A stretch of 64,000 nt of DNA from Solen grandis (GCA_021229015.1 CM037787.1:39503037-39567036), one strand, 5' to 3'. Counted from the stretch's first letter, positions 47,200 to 59,104 are shown. A program made the numbers and translations. Notes: generated by a model from the sequence alone, not told the origin.

Positions 47200-48899
47200 A
47201 TCCAAAACATATTCGTGTATAACCATTATTATTAACAATATTGATTAAAACTGTTGGCTATAGCAAATTCCCGGGTTTTTTTTTTGTTTTTTTGGAAGAG
47301 TCTAAAAAAAAAAATCAGTATCGATAGAGTCATCCATGCATTTTTTTTGTCTGTATTTAAATCCCCATGCAGACTCGTATTCATGTAATTGCTTGGCAAT
47401 TACAAAGCAGTGATTGATTGAATGGGAGGTATAGGAACGGCTTAATTTCTTTTTCCTTCGAAAGAACTTCATGTGTGATGGGCGTTCCAAAAAAAAAAAT
47501 GTTACTTTTGCTTTATTTCGTGGAAATCGTGCTGAAACCACCTCGTCTCGATAGTGATCACTGAAGCGTAACATATGTTTATATCATCGATCTGCTTCTA
47601 CAACGTTATTGGAGAGAAATTAAGTTGATCAAATACTGTATATTTTCTACAAATAATTTACGAAATCTTGTTGTGTTATGCTATAAATGCACGTTTCAAC
47701 AAAATAGATGTTAACTACATCTTATGATAATAACATTTATAAATAAAGCAATCGATTGGTCCCAGCACAACTTTACAGTGATACACTGAAATACGTATTT
47801 TATTTTCATTTTGCAAAATCACCAAAACTTTGGGCAAAATTTCAGGAAGTGTTATTTAGCCGATCCTCTTTTCTAAATGTCACGTATAATCTAATTCTTC
47901 ATTGTCTGAAAAGGAATTGCTATCAGTTTTATTATTTATTAGTTTTGTACACATGCAACAAATTGAGATATTGTAAGAAGGGAATTAATGCATGCTCGTC
48001 TATATTCAGCTTCGTGTTTATCCTGGCAACCTCCAGGAATTAGATAAACCTTATTTAAGAAGTTGGATTATGAAACAGATCTGTGTCCTTCATAAGGATC
48101 GCATACAAGGCTGATGTAAGGCTATGTTATCGTATTCGTATAACATGCCTAACAATATCCGAAGAAAATGTCGCGCACTTTCTATCTAAATAGGTCTTTC
48201 TAGTTTAAGTCACGTTAAGCACTGGTCACGATGGCTCGCCTCATCTCAGACATGACTAAGTCGCTTAAAACTGATCCTTATATTTTTGGCACTCAGCACA
48301 TTAGTCTCCAACACAGGAGATCTCACACAGACCTCTGCCACACTGAGTTGAAAAATAGCTCTATCTCAGCTAAATCACAGGTTAACAATAAAGTATGACA
48401 AGAGGTTCATACTATGGTCACGTGGAAACTCAGTGTGGCAATTATCCTGGTTTACCCTGTGTCCAGATAAAGTTTGTCTGCCACCATGCCATATGAGCGA
48501 GCCTTTAAATGCTACAGCCCCTATAGCACTTGGCCTGTTTTACTATTTAAACTTTGTACGAAACTAAACTTCGTATGTATACGTAGATTTACAAATATCA
48601 AATAATATTGCTATTATTTAATGTTTCTTTCATAAAAGGATAAATTTATATATTGCAATGGGATAGGTCACCTTTCTTAATATTTCATTGTGAAAATAAG
48701 AACTTAACAATTAAAATGAGATAGAATTAGTTCGTACAATGTTTAGTAGAACGGAATCAGGCCCCGTCTTGTCTGTGTCAGGGTAAGATATCTTACAGTC
48801 CCTGAAGAATTTCGTATGTTGCAAACACTGTTATACTTTTTGACATGTATGGGTCTGGGTAGTTTATGGTACAGGATATGAAGTCTTGTAACTGTTCTT
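47200..48899. other. Non-coding interval
   Basis: No supported gene. 48180-48540 is slightly more GC-rich and may be a dispersed repeat with only one copy here. Short open frames (47302-47574 minus, 47756-48043 plus) show no recognisable features. Confidence 0.4.
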
Positions 48900-49111
48900 C
48901 TACGAAATCATTAATTTTCGCGGGACACTAATTTTCGTCGATTTCTTGGTGAGTTTTATCCACGAATATTAGTCCGCACGAAAACTTGTCTCTTATATAT
49001 AGACCTCACGTATTCTCGAACATAGATCCACGAATAAATGTACCTACTAAATTCCCCTAGGTACATAATCAACGAAATTTAATGTCAACGGAAATTAATG
49101 ATTTTACAGTA
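48900..49111. mobile_element. MITE related to 28108-28332
   Basis: The left end 'tacgaaatcattaattttcg' and the right end, reverse complemented, 'tactgtaaaatcattaattt' are inverted matches. The interior 'cgtcgatttcttggtgagtt' and 'ccacgaat' is shared with the 28-kb copy. Confidence 0.7.
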
Positions 49112-49438
49112 CCGTGATAGTTGATAACAGTTATATTGCACTTCCGTGTATTCATTAAGTTGGAAAATGCCTTGTTCAGTTAGCATTAATTTTCGGTTTT
49201 TATGCTACTGGGATTATTATGATAACATACGGGGTTTGAAAAAAAAAGACAGTTGTTTACTAAATTTATTTTAGGTACTTCCTCCGTATTTATTTAATCA
49301 GTACCTTGTGAAATAAATAACGTACTTTTCAGACTGACGGTGTTAGATAAGAACCCCTAATGCTGTTAATGTATTTAAAATCGCCCGTAGTAGACTTAGG
49401 TGTTCCCCTATCTTTAAGGAGACAACACGCAACTGATA

Positions 49439-49538
49439 NNNNNNNNNNNNNNNNNNNNNNNNNNNNNNNNNNNNNNNNNNNNNNNNNNNNNNNNNNNNNN
49501 NNNNNNNNNNNNNNNNNNNNNNNNNNNNNNNNNNNNNN
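49439..49538. other. Scaffold gap (100 N)
   Basis: Exactly 100 undefined bases, about 200 bp left of the Mutator-like element. Confidence 0.98.
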
Positions 49539-49745
49539 TTGTAGGATGTGTACTACCTCATTTGTTTTATTTTCTTAACATCCTTGTTGTTGAGGGTATA
49601 AGACTATGAGTGCATTTAGCAGTACAGTAATTGCAGGCAATTGTCCATTTACTTCAGATATTTCATCTTGTAGTTTTTATTATGAGTTTATATTAATAGA
49701 CATATATGATTTTTGTATAAGCAGAAAATAGAGGTGTAAATTTAA

Positions 49746-49835
49746 GGATTATAGACGAAGCGTACCATTACCGAAGCGTACCAGGACGAAGCGTACCATT
49801 TATGCGGTCGAAGCGTACCACTTTAAAAATTATAT
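49746..49835 (+). repeat. Left terminal inverted repeat of the MULE
   Basis: Four copies of CGAAGCGTACCA at irregular spacing, followed by 'ctttaaaaattatatcggg'. The dodecamer copies are plausible transposase-binding sites (inference). Confidence 0.85.
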
Positions 49836-50426
49836 CGGGAAATTGCTTGAATATGAATAAGTTTATGTTGCTGATGTTCATTAAGCATCCATAACTTGAA
49901 TTTATTTCATATTTGATGTTTATGTACTTATTTGAAAACAGCGACATCGATTTTTGTAGAAAAAAAATAAGACGCGGAACCTCACACGGCAACAGGATAT
50001 AAACTATATACCGGGGAATGTCATTTAATTTCAAATTCAATTTTGTATATCATAGGTGTTTCATTATCATCCTACATTTATCTAAATGCATTCATGTTGT
50101 GTTAATATTTAACGAAAGATGCCAACGCAATATTATAATTTATCTTAAAGTTGCGAAACCATATACAAGTACAAGTACAAATATTTTATTGCTTTAAACA
50201 TATACATATTTATAGCAATTACAAAAACAAATTCAATAAAGGACATGATTTTACAGGAGCTATAACATCATACAGTCCAAAATTAAATATTCACTAAACA
50301 TATTGTTTAAAAATGCTAAACTTTTTTTTTTTAACAATTATTATTGAAGTAAAGGTAGATAGTGAAGAGTAGATTAATTAATGGATAATTTCTTTTATAT
50401 TAAGTCTTACAGATGTGTATCGTATA

Positions 50427-52451
50427 TTACACTCTTTGGAGATTTGCATAATATATATACTTAGATAAATTAATGATAATATTTCGAGATGTTGAACTCA
50501 TTAAATTAGTAAATTTTTGTTTTGTTGGCCATGTATAATAGTAACGTTTAATATAAATTGATCTAAGTGTAGAATATTTCGGACAAATAAGTAAAAAGTG
50601 ATATTCCGTTTCCAATTGACCTGAGTTACAATTTTGGCAAATTCTATTGTTTCTATAAATATTAGTATGACGACCTTGTTCTATTGCTAAGTTATGTGAT
50701 GATGTTCGAAATTTTGCTAACGCTATCCTAAACTTTGTTACAGTAAGTATGTCTAAATAGTTTTCGAAGTTAAAAGTGAACTTAAATAAACAGTATGTAT
50801 CAAGTCGACTCGAGTTATTTATCGATGAATACCAAGTTTGTATGTATATATCTAATAATCTCTGTTTAATATAGTTAAAATTAATAGGCATATTAAACTG
50901 GTTTTCCCATAGAAAAGATAGCCCTGATTGATTTAAAATAGTTTTTATATGAAATGCCCAATTATTACCATTATATGTCAGTCCATTCTCAGTATCTGTT
51001 TTTAACATAAAATAGGTTTTAAATAATATGGTTCTTTCACTTAAGGTGAGAAGTTTAGTCCAGTATTTAAGAAGAAGTAGTTTTCTATGTAAAAACATTG
51101 GTATACGACCCAATTCACCATATAAAGCATCTAAGTTGGTTGACTGTTTAACTCCAAGTAATCTTCTACAAAATTTAGAGAATAACGCTTCTATATTTGG
51201 GCTTTGGTGACTACCCCATACTTCAGAAGAATATGTGAGAATAGGAAGAACAAGAGAATCAAACAATTTTAATTTTTGGGATATGGGAAGTTCAATTTGA
51301 TTGTTGACAATAAAGAGGTTATGTAACGAAAATGAAGCATGCTGAGCTATATACCGCTGTGTGCGATTCCAATTACCATTTTTAAATAGATAGACTCCCA
51401 AATATTTAAATGATTCTACAATTTCAAGTTTTGTATTATTAAGAAAAAAATTATAGTGGCTACGCTTACCGTTTTCAAAAATCATTACTTTTGTTTTCTT
51501 AACATTAATATTTAATTTCCAGATATTACAGTATTGCTCTATATCATTTAATATTGATTGTAACGATTCTGGATCTTGTGTGAAAACAACAGCATCATCA
51601 GCAAATAGTAATAAAAAAAGTTGTACATCTTCAACAGTTAATAAACCATTTAAATTTGAATTAATATTCCTTAAAATATCATTTAAATAAAATAGACACA
51701 AAATACTGCTGATAGGATCACCTTGCTTTACCCCAATTTTAGAATGTATATGATTAGATTTCATAGAATTGTATTTAATGAATGATTTGACATTTATATA
51801 CATGGATTTTATTGCATTGGTAAATTTTGTACTTATATCTTCATCTAACAGTTTTCTCCATAATAAAAGTCTGTCAATACGGTCAAACATTTTCTCCCAG
51901 TCTAGGAATGCTACATAAAGTTTTCTTTTAGACGATAATGTTTTTGTTATGATTGCATGCAATATGAAAATACAGTCTGTTGTTGATTTGTTTTTTTGAA
52001 ATCCAAACTGATTGTCTATAAATTTACCATATTTATCAGCCCATTTTGTTATACGATTTACTAATAATTTGGAGTATATTTTTGAGAGAATGTTATTCAG
52101 AGTGATTCCTCTATAATTTTTAGCCTCCTGAGAGCCGCCTTTAAAAATTGGTATAATGATACCCTCTCCCCAACTTGCAGGAAAAATTCCATCATTAAAA
52201 ATTTTGTTATAAAAGCAAACTAAAAAAGGTGAGATTATATCAAAAGAGTGTTTAAATACTTCAGCTATTAAATGGTCATTTCCGGGACTTTTTGAGTTAC
52301 TTTGTGAGAATACAGCAGTTTTAATTTCTGATACAGTAAAGTCACAATCAAGATCAATATCATAAACATAATCATCATGGGGCTCACTATGAATATCGTG
52401 TTCACTTTGTGTGTTTTCTGAACCATAAAGATCATTAAAATGAGTGAACAT
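50427..52451 (-). CDS. LINE ORF2, reverse transcriptase and C-terminal CCHC (3' portion of ORF2)
   Basis: RNA-dependent DNA polymerase that copies the element at the nicked target. The 674 residues from the first ATG carry 'SPGNDHLIAEVFK' (~55), 'NYRGITLNNILSKIYSKLL' (~113), motif A 'AFLDWEKMFDRIDR' (~180), 'GVKQGDPISSILCLFYLNDI' (~243) and the catalytic 'LLFADDAVVF' (~280). After these come 'LGVYLFKNGNW' (thumb) and a zinc-knuckle-like 'CQNCNSGQLETEYHFLLICP' (~608). The frame is open further upstream to the homopolymer at 52723-52733, where it joins the endonuclease frame; together they would give ~1,120 residues. All RT motifs look intact. The single frame break may be a mutation or a base-count error. 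Confidence 0.92.
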   Translation of the reverse strand: MFTHFNDLYGSENTQSEHDIHSEPHDDYVYDIDLDCDFTVSEIKTAVFSQSNSKSPGNDHLIAEVFKHSFDIISPFLVCFYNKIFNDGIFPASWGEGIIIPIFKGGSQEAKNYRGITLNNILSKIYSKLLVNRITKWADKYGKFIDNQFGFQKNKSTTDCIFILHAIITKTLSSKRKLYVAFLDWEKMFDRIDRLLLWRKLLDEDISTKFTNAIKSMYINVKSFIKYNSMKSNHIHSKIGVKQGDPISSILCLFYLNDILRNINSNLNGLLTVEDVQLFLLLFADDAVVFTQDPESLQSILNDIEQYCNIWKLNINVKKTKVMIFENGKRSHYNFFLNNTKLEIVESFKYLGVYLFKNGNWNRTQRYIAQHASFSLHNLFIVNNQIELPISQKLKLFDSLVLPILTYSSEVWGSHQSPNIEALFSKFCRRLLGVKQSTNLDALYGELGRIPMFLHRKLLLLKYWTKLLTLSERTILFKTYFMLKTDTENGLTYNGNNWAFHIKTILNQSGLSFLWENQFNMPINFNYIKQRLLDIYIQTWYSSINNSSRLDTYCLFKFTFNFENYLDILTVTKFRIALAKFRTSSHNLAIEQGRHTNIYRNNRICQNCNSGQLETEYHFLLICPKYSTLRSIYIKRYYYTWPTKQKFTNLMSSTSRNIIINLSKYIYYANLQRV

Positions 52452-52624
52452 ATCATCTATTGTAACATTATCAGAATCAACATTTGGTTTTTTGAATTGT
52501 AATTTGATATTTTTCCAAAAATATTTAGGGTCTGATTTTGCTAAGTTTGAAATTCTATTGCCTTCCTCTCTTTTAAATTTTAATTTACTTTTACGTTTTA
52601 TATTATTATAAAAACGTTTTTTGT

Positions 52625-53797
52625 TTAAGAAATATTGCTTATTCTCGGTTGAGCGATTTCTGAGAAAAATGTTTCTTGCTTTATTAAACTCTTTTCTGGC
52701 CTCATAACATTCCTTGTTAAACTTTTTTTTTTTCTTAATTTTCCAAACACTTTAAAGGCATTATTTTGCATATATTTTGTGAATGAATTAATTGTAAAGT
52801 CAATTATGTTGTTATTTATATCTGTGGTCAGATTATCTAAGTGTTGAATATCGACTATTAAACTATTGCGAAAAATGGGTATCTGCGTATCGTCCCAATC
52901 AATAAATAATTCCTGGTCAGTACACGTACTCTCAGTGATAACAGGTAAACGTAACATTTCAATACAAAAATGTACAGCACAATGATCTGATAACTCACTC
53001 GGTGGCATAATTTCAAATGTAGAAATATATCGAAAATCATGTTCATTCATCAATATATAGTCAACAACGCTCATACCATTATTATTAATGAACGTGTATT
53101 CACCTATATACCTGTCGTTATGTAAACGCCCATTAGCTATAAATAGATTTGTTGTTTTACACAGTTCAGTGAGCCGCACGGTGTGTGCGTCAAGCACGTG
53201 GTCTTTGTTTACCCTAGGTATAACTCCGTCATTTATACGTATAGTTAAATAATTGTCTAAATATCTATCATGAACAATAAAATCAGGTTCATTCGACGTT
53301 CTACTATTTAAATCTCCAGTAACAATCACTTTACCCTGTAATTTATATGTTTCTATATCATATTCTAGACGATCGAACATGTCAATTTCAGAATTAGCTT
53401 GAATTAAGATATTAGAGTATCTTGGAGGAATATATGAACAGCAAATATACACATCTTCTTTGAAATGAAATAGAGTTTTACAAATTTTTAACCAAAGAAT
53501 TCCACATTGATGTTCTTTTACAAAATATATTTTGTCACTAAATTTGGACTTGTAGTACACTGAAATTCCACCCGAACATCGTCCTTTTTGCGTGTTATAC
53601 GATTTATTTCCAAATAGATGCTTAACATTATAATTGTTTATATTTAGATTAAAACTTGTTTTTGATGACAACCAAGTTTCTGTAAGAATAATTAAATCAT
53701 GATCATTAATTATTTTGATAAGTTCTGGATCTGCTATTTTCCTGGCTAAGCCATTAATGTTCCAAGATATAATATTAAGTTGCTCCTCTTGACACCT
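52625..53797 (-). CDS. LINE ORF2, endonuclease part (5' portion of ORF2)
   Basis: Apurinic-like endonuclease that nicks the genomic target. The frame is open from after a TAG at 53798-53800, reading 'CQEEQLNIISWNINGLARKI' and 'DLIILTETWLSSK'. There is no in-frame ATG before the conserved domain, so translation may begin at a non-ATG codon or by reinitiation after ORF1. Catalytic-type motifs are visible: 'SWNINGL', 'LTETWL', 'VTGDLNSR', 'SVVDYILMNE' and 'LSDHCAVHF'. The frame terminates at 52625 because it leaves register at an 11-T (11-A on the coding strand) run at 52723-52733. The correct continuation is in the next frame (the RT entry). Confidence 0.85.
   Translation of the reverse strand, partial: RCQEEQLNIISWNINGLARKIADPELIKIINDHDLIILTETWLSSKTSFNLNINNYNVKHLFGNKSYNTQKGRCSGGISVYYKSKFSDKIYFVKEHQCGILWLKICKTLFHFKEDVYICCSYIPPRYSNILIQANSEIDMFDRLEYDIETYKLQGKVIVTGDLNSRTSNEPDFIVHDRYLDNYLTIRINDGVIPRVNKDHVLDAHTVRLTELCKTTNLFIANGRLHNDRYIGEYTFINNNGMSVVDYILMNEHDFRYISTFEIMPPSELSDHCAVHFCIEMLRLPVITESTCTDQELFIDWDDTQIPIFRNSLIVDIQHLDNLTTDINNNIIDFTINSFTKYMQNNAFKVFGKLRKKKSLTRNVMRPEKSLIKQETFFSEIAQPRISNIS
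52723..52733 (-). other. Frame break in ORF2 at an 11-base homopolymer
   Basis: On the coding strand the reading passes 'KLRKKK' into an A11 run. The endonuclease frame continues into unrelated residues and stops at 52625. The frame offset by one base continues as 'FNKECYEARKEFNKARNIF' and on without stops to the RT. So one base in this run separates the two frames. Confidence 0.85.
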
Positions 53798-53849
53798 CTA
53801 TGGTGCTGACTGTGGTGGTACATACACGACGTCGTTGATGTAAAGTTTA

Positions 53850-54920
53850 TCACCCATAAATCGAACGGATTTGCCTTTTTCTCTTTCTAAGGTACACGGC
53901 GTTCAAGGTACGTCTAGCTTCGCGCCACTCCTTTGGCATCTGTATTCCTATTCCGTATCCAGCATCCTTAAGCTGAGTTTTGCGGTCCACGGAAGCCTGT
54001 CGGACTTGTTCACGATGGCGATGATTATGGAACTTCACCACAATAGGTCTGGGTTTGCTAGGGTTGACCTTCTTACCCAACCGATGAGCCCGATCGAAGG
54101 AAATATCACTGGTATCAATGTCAAGTTTGTCATGGATGACATCCTTAACCAGATCATCACATGTTGTTTCAGCACCAGGACTACCAGCAGCTGCCTCAGC
54201 AATCCCATAAAATATCAAATTGTCCCTCATACTTCTAAATTCAAGGTCAAGTAATTTGTCCTTCATGGATTCTTCAGTATCATGTACATCTTTTAGATCT
54301 TTTTTAAGATTCTTAACAGATTGTTGCGCTGATTTTACTTCACACGAGTGTTTATCGTACTTCTCATTAAGGAATGAGGTGGCATTTTCTACTTCAGTGA
54401 CCCGATGTTCAATACCATTCACTTTAGTTTCGAGGTCACCAAATTTCGCGCACAATGAATTAATTGTCTTTTCCATTTTATCAATTTTCTGGACACTTGA
54501 TTTAATAATTTTGATGTCTTCCATAATAGCTAATGCCCATGATGGAGCCTGATCCTGAAGCTGATTGGAAAATGCGCTGTTTACCATAAACTGAGGTGGA
54601 AACTGCCCTGGTGGTGATGGAATGTATGGACCAGTATAGGGCTGTTGATAATTTGTTTGGGATGCCATGACTCGGTTTACTATAGGCGTCTCGTATTTAA
54701 AATACCCAGTCTCGTTCCGCTGCCGTTTAGTAAGACTATCTACTTCGGTTTCATTGTTAACATCAACAAGCGTTGGTGTGTCAGCCGTATTTTTGTGTAC
54801 AGCCTTGTCGCTCGTGAGGCTCGTGCAGTGTGTATCGGTCCCTTCACATAAAGGCGAAATAATTTTACGTTTTTTCTTCTTATTTTCTTTTTTTGTCGAG
54901 TCTTTTTGTTTTGGTGGCAT
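53850..54920 (-). CDS. LINE ORF1 protein (coiled coil, RNA-binding)
   Basis: A 356-residue protein that in related LINEs trimerises, coats the element RNA and acts as a nucleic-acid chaperone. The start is the ATG of MPPKQKDSTKKENKKKKRK, giving a strongly basic tail. Residues ~85-120 are Q/P/Y-rich. Residues ~130-230 form a long heptad-like coiled coil ('IKIIKSSVQKIDKMEKTINS', 'LETKVNGIEHRVTEVENATS', 'SAQQSVKNLKKDLKDV'). Residues ~233-355 match the RRM plus C-terminal region of L1-type ORF1: 'RDNLIFYGIAE', then 'ISFDRAHRLGKK' and 'RPIVVKFHNHRHREQVRQAS'. It is intact and ends ~50 bases before ORF2, which is in another frame. Confidence 0.88.
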   Translation of the reverse strand: MPPKQKDSTKKENKKKKRKIISPLCEGTDTHCTSLTSDKAVHKNTADTPTLVDVNNETEVDSLTKRQRNETGYFKYETPIVNRVMASQTNYQQPYTGPYIPSPPGQFPPQFMVNSAFSNQLQDQAPSWALAIMEDIKIIKSSVQKIDKMEKTINSLCAKFGDLETKVNGIEHRVTEVENATSFLNEKYDKHSCEVKSAQQSVKNLKKDLKDVHDTEESMKDKLLDLEFRSMRDNLIFYGIAEAAAGSPGAETTCDDLVKDVIHDKLDIDTSDISFDRAHRLGKKVNPSKPRPIVVKFHNHRHREQVRQASVDRKTQLKDAGYGIGIQMPKEWREARRTLNAVYLRKRKRQIRSIYG

Positions 54921-55337
54921 GAAGTTAAGGTACTTACAATTTATTTAGTCCAAATATATTCCAATATATCTCCTTATTTTGAATTTTATTCCACCAAATT
55001 CACTGAGCACAAAATCCATGTCCTCATCGAAAAGGGAGGTTACCAAATATATACATACAAGCATGATGCCGAACCTTTTAATCATTAAATGCAATAATTA
55101 TGTACAAACATCAAAAGCCGACTGTTAATTACTATTATCAAATCAATTATGATTGATTAATTGCTTGATTAGCAATCATCATAGGTTAGTGTCAGTATTA
55201 CCAAAACCGCGAATCGTTAATGACATCGGTTTGCTTTATCGGTTTTCACACATAAATTAAATCATACCGACACGAATTACTCAAACAACAATTCGCATCG
55301 TATAAAATGGTGCGTATAGAAATAGAATGCACTCATC

Positions 55338-55562
55338 ATGTCGGACTATCCGTGTATCGACTGTTCTTTGAACATTACTGGACGGAGTCAGGCCATTCAA
55401 TGTGCAGACTGTGAAAGATGGCAACATCAGAAATGTAATAATAAATATATATCAATAAAGGTTAAAAAAAACAAACGTTTTTTTGTTTTCGATATCGTCA
55501 TTCAAGCAGAATCCCGTTATTTGCCAACTAAAAATACTTTTTCGATTCAACTGATACACTGA
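55338..55562 (+). CDS. Partial PHD-type zinc finger, MULE-associated frame
   Basis: The 74-residue frame begins MSDYPCIDCSLNITGRSQAI, with zinc-ligand spacing C6-x2-C9-x12-C22-x2-C25-x4-H30-x2-C33 ('IQCADCERWQHQKC'). This is the first two-thirds of a PHD-like finger. Animal MULE-derived genes often carry such a finger ahead of FLYWCH and transposase domains (family knowledge, from memory). The last Cys pair is missing: after 'KCNN' the sequence becomes lysine/phenylalanine-rich and seems non-coding, so this may be a first exon or a fragment. It lies ~700 bp from the right terminal repeat and points outward, with no room for a transposase on that side. It is not expected to be functional. Confidence 0.6.
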   Translation: MSDYPCIDCSLNITGRSQAIQCADCERWQHQKCNNKYISIKVKKNKRFFVFDIVIQAESRYLPTKNTFSIQLIH

Positions 55563-56171
55563 TTTGAAATTCAAAGAAAGCCGAATCCTTTAACCATATC
55601 CAACCCGATTACACTATGTACAGCACGTGTTAACACCTAGCTTTGCACAGAATCAAATTGCGTCACAGGGTCATGGGGTTGGCACGTGTCGAGTAGACAG
55701 TACACAACTTAATCAGCAATATCTCACGTAGGCATTTGAGGAAGCACGACTTTTTTGCTTGTTGATTTTTTTTTCTTTAAAGACATCAGTTCCTTTTCAG
55801 TCGCATACGGATACTACATTTGGATCCATAATGAATAAGAGACATGGATTTCTTAATGCCAAATTGCAGTTTTTCAAAATCGTGCTGGTATGTTTAATAT
55901 ATTAATCCTATTCCGATATTGATCTAGGTACTTACATGCATGCATTTTCATAGTAACAACAAGATCCCGTATTGACTAAAATACGTCATAAACACGAAAA
56001 AAAAAAGAAGATTATCTGCATATGTAATCTGACATTATCGGCGGTATATCACTCGATTTTTCACTCAATGTCGTGCCTTTAATTATTATAATAATGCATG
56101 TTTGACAAAATATTATTCCATTCTGTCATATATCACCTTTAAATCAATTCAATTTAAATAACAAAACATAA
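55563..56171. other. MULE interior, non-coding
   Basis: No further zinc-finger, FLYWCH or DDE motif was found between the PHD frame and the right terminal repeat. Confidence 0.5.
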
Positions 56172-56261
56172 AATATTAGCGCTAAATTACCTATTTTGAA
56201 AAGTGGTACGCTTCGACCAAAAATGGTACGCTTCGGTAATGGTACGCTTCGTCCATTACCC
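56172..56261 (-). repeat. Right terminal inverted repeat of the MULE
   Basis: Complement of the left end with three dodecamer copies (TGGTACGCTTCG on the + strand). The inner part 'cttttcaaaataggtaattt' is only partly conserved with the left arm. Confidence 0.85.
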
Positions 56262-56529
56262 TAAATTTAATAGGTCATACATGTGTATATGTAATTAAAA
56301 ATGCAAATATTAATTCACTTTTAATAAGAGGTGATTTGTTGCTAAACTACCTTTCAGAATACTATCACCATGCTTGGATGGTTTTATATTTGCCATACCT
56401 AGTTGGACCTATCCTTTACTGGGATAAATTTTCACTGAGTTATAGCCCTTTGTTACGGTATGTTCTGCGAATATTTTTTGTCTTTTTTTCTCATCTACCC
56501 TTGGTCAAATTTCCTTGAACCTCCACAAG

Positions 56530-57900
<1,371 letters not shown>

Positions 57901-58797
57901 ATAGTACATATACATACCAGCGACACAGCCCTTTCTGAAAAATGGCATAGCTACATATACATACCAGCGACACAGCCCTCTCTGAATAATGGTGTAGCTA
58001 CATATACGTACCAGCCACACATCCCTCTAGGAATAATGGTGTAGCTACATATACATACCAGCCACACATCCCTCTAGGAATAATGGCGTAGCTACATATA
58101 CATACCAGCCACACATCCCTCTAGGTATAATGGCGTAGCTACATATACATACCAGCGACACAGCCCTCTCTGAATAATGGCGTAGCTACATATACATACC
58201 AGCCACACATCCCTCTAGGAATAATGGTGTAGCTACATATACATACCAGCAACACATCCCTCTAGGAATAATGGCGTAGCTACATATACATACCAGCACA
58301 CATCCCTCTAGAATAATGGCGTAGCTACATATACATACCAGCAACACATCCCTCTAGGAATAATGGTGTAGCTACATATAATACATACCACAGGAACACC
58401 ATCCCTCTCTAGGAATAATGGTGTAGCTACATATACATACCAGCAACACATCCCTCTAGGAATAATGGTGTAGCTACATATACATACCAGCAACACATCC
58501 CTCTAGGAATAATGGCGTAGCTACATATACATACCAGCCACACATCCCTCTAGGAATAATGGCATAGCTACATATACATACCAGCCACACATCCCTCTAG
58601 GAATAATGGCGTAGCTACATATACATACCAGCAACACATCCCTCTAGGAATAATGGTGTAGCTACATATACATACCAGCAACACATCCCTCTAGGAATAA
58701 TGGTGTAGCTACATATACATACCAGCAACACATCCCTCTAGGAATAATGGCCTAGCTACATATACATACCAGCAACATATCCCTCTAGGAATAATGG
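57901..58797. repeat. 47-bp minisatellite, right block (~19 copies)
   Basis: Continuation of the 56530 array with the same variants. A few degraded units (58375-58410 with small insertions) hint at read errors. The flank after 58797 is unique. Confidence 0.95.
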
Positions 58798-59104
58798 TTC
58801 ATTGGATAATATATTCAACTTGGGTGAATTCTTCTGGTAAAAGTCATGTTCTCATTTTACAAGCCAAATGGTTTTTAGCAGCAACCCTGTAGATGACAGA
58901 GCTGTTGTATTTATTACTCACAAATATAACCTACCTCTGAATGTGTCATTGCTGTCTGTCGTCGAATATCTCCCTTTCCTCTCCCAAGAGTAGACACGGG
59001 CAGGATCATGAATGTTTAGGTATCTATCACATTGTTGTAAATTAAGCAGAATTTTATGAAGCAGTATAAGTAGCAATACTAATTATGTATATTCTAATGA
59101 CAAT
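58798..59104. other. Unique non-coding flank
   Basis: No gene or repeat recognised between the 47-bp array and the next tandem array. Confidence 0.4.

Larger units (their letters stand above)
50165..54960 (-). mobile_element. Near-complete L1-like non-LTR retrotransposon (LINE)
   Basis: On the minus strand the order is 5'UTR remnant, ORF1 (coiled coil plus RNA-binding region), a ~50-base spacer, and ORF2 (APE-type endonuclease, reverse transcriptase, C-terminal CCHC). A short 3'UTR follows, ending with 'gcaataaaatatttgtactt' and a (gtactt)n tail at ~50165. The 5' boundary is uncertain (54950-55060), and I could not identify a target duplication. Both ORFs are essentially open apart from one homopolymer frame shift, so the copy is young. 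Coiled-coil ORF1 and ORF2 layout point to the L1/Tx1-type group; a phylogeny is needed. Confidence 0.88.
49746..56261. mobile_element. Mutator-like (MULE) DNA transposon with a nested LINE
   Basis: The two ends are inverted repeats of ~90 bp. The right end, reverse complemented, starts GGGTAATGGACGAAGCGTAC and the left end GGATTATAGACGAAGCGTAC. Both then repeat the 12-mer CGAAGCGTACCA (four copies left, three right; the left arm has one extra 'ggacgaagcgtacca'). Perfect 9-bp direct duplications TAAATTTAA flank the element at 49737-49745 and 56262-56270. A 9-bp duplication and long terminal repeats are typical of the MULE superfamily, and a PHD-like zinc-finger frame inside (55338) fits MULE genes of animals. 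No transposase core is found. A LINE fills ~50165-54960, leaving ~1.7 kb of the original element. Confidence 0.8.

Noticed and set aside
54220..54948. Plus-strand open frames of 68-110 residues
   Set aside because: They are antisense shadows of the intact LINE ORF1.
50165..54960. LTR retrotransposon or endogenous virus
   Set aside because: No terminal repeats, protease or integrase; APE-type endonuclease plus FADD reverse transcriptase with an ORF1 coiled coil is a LINE.
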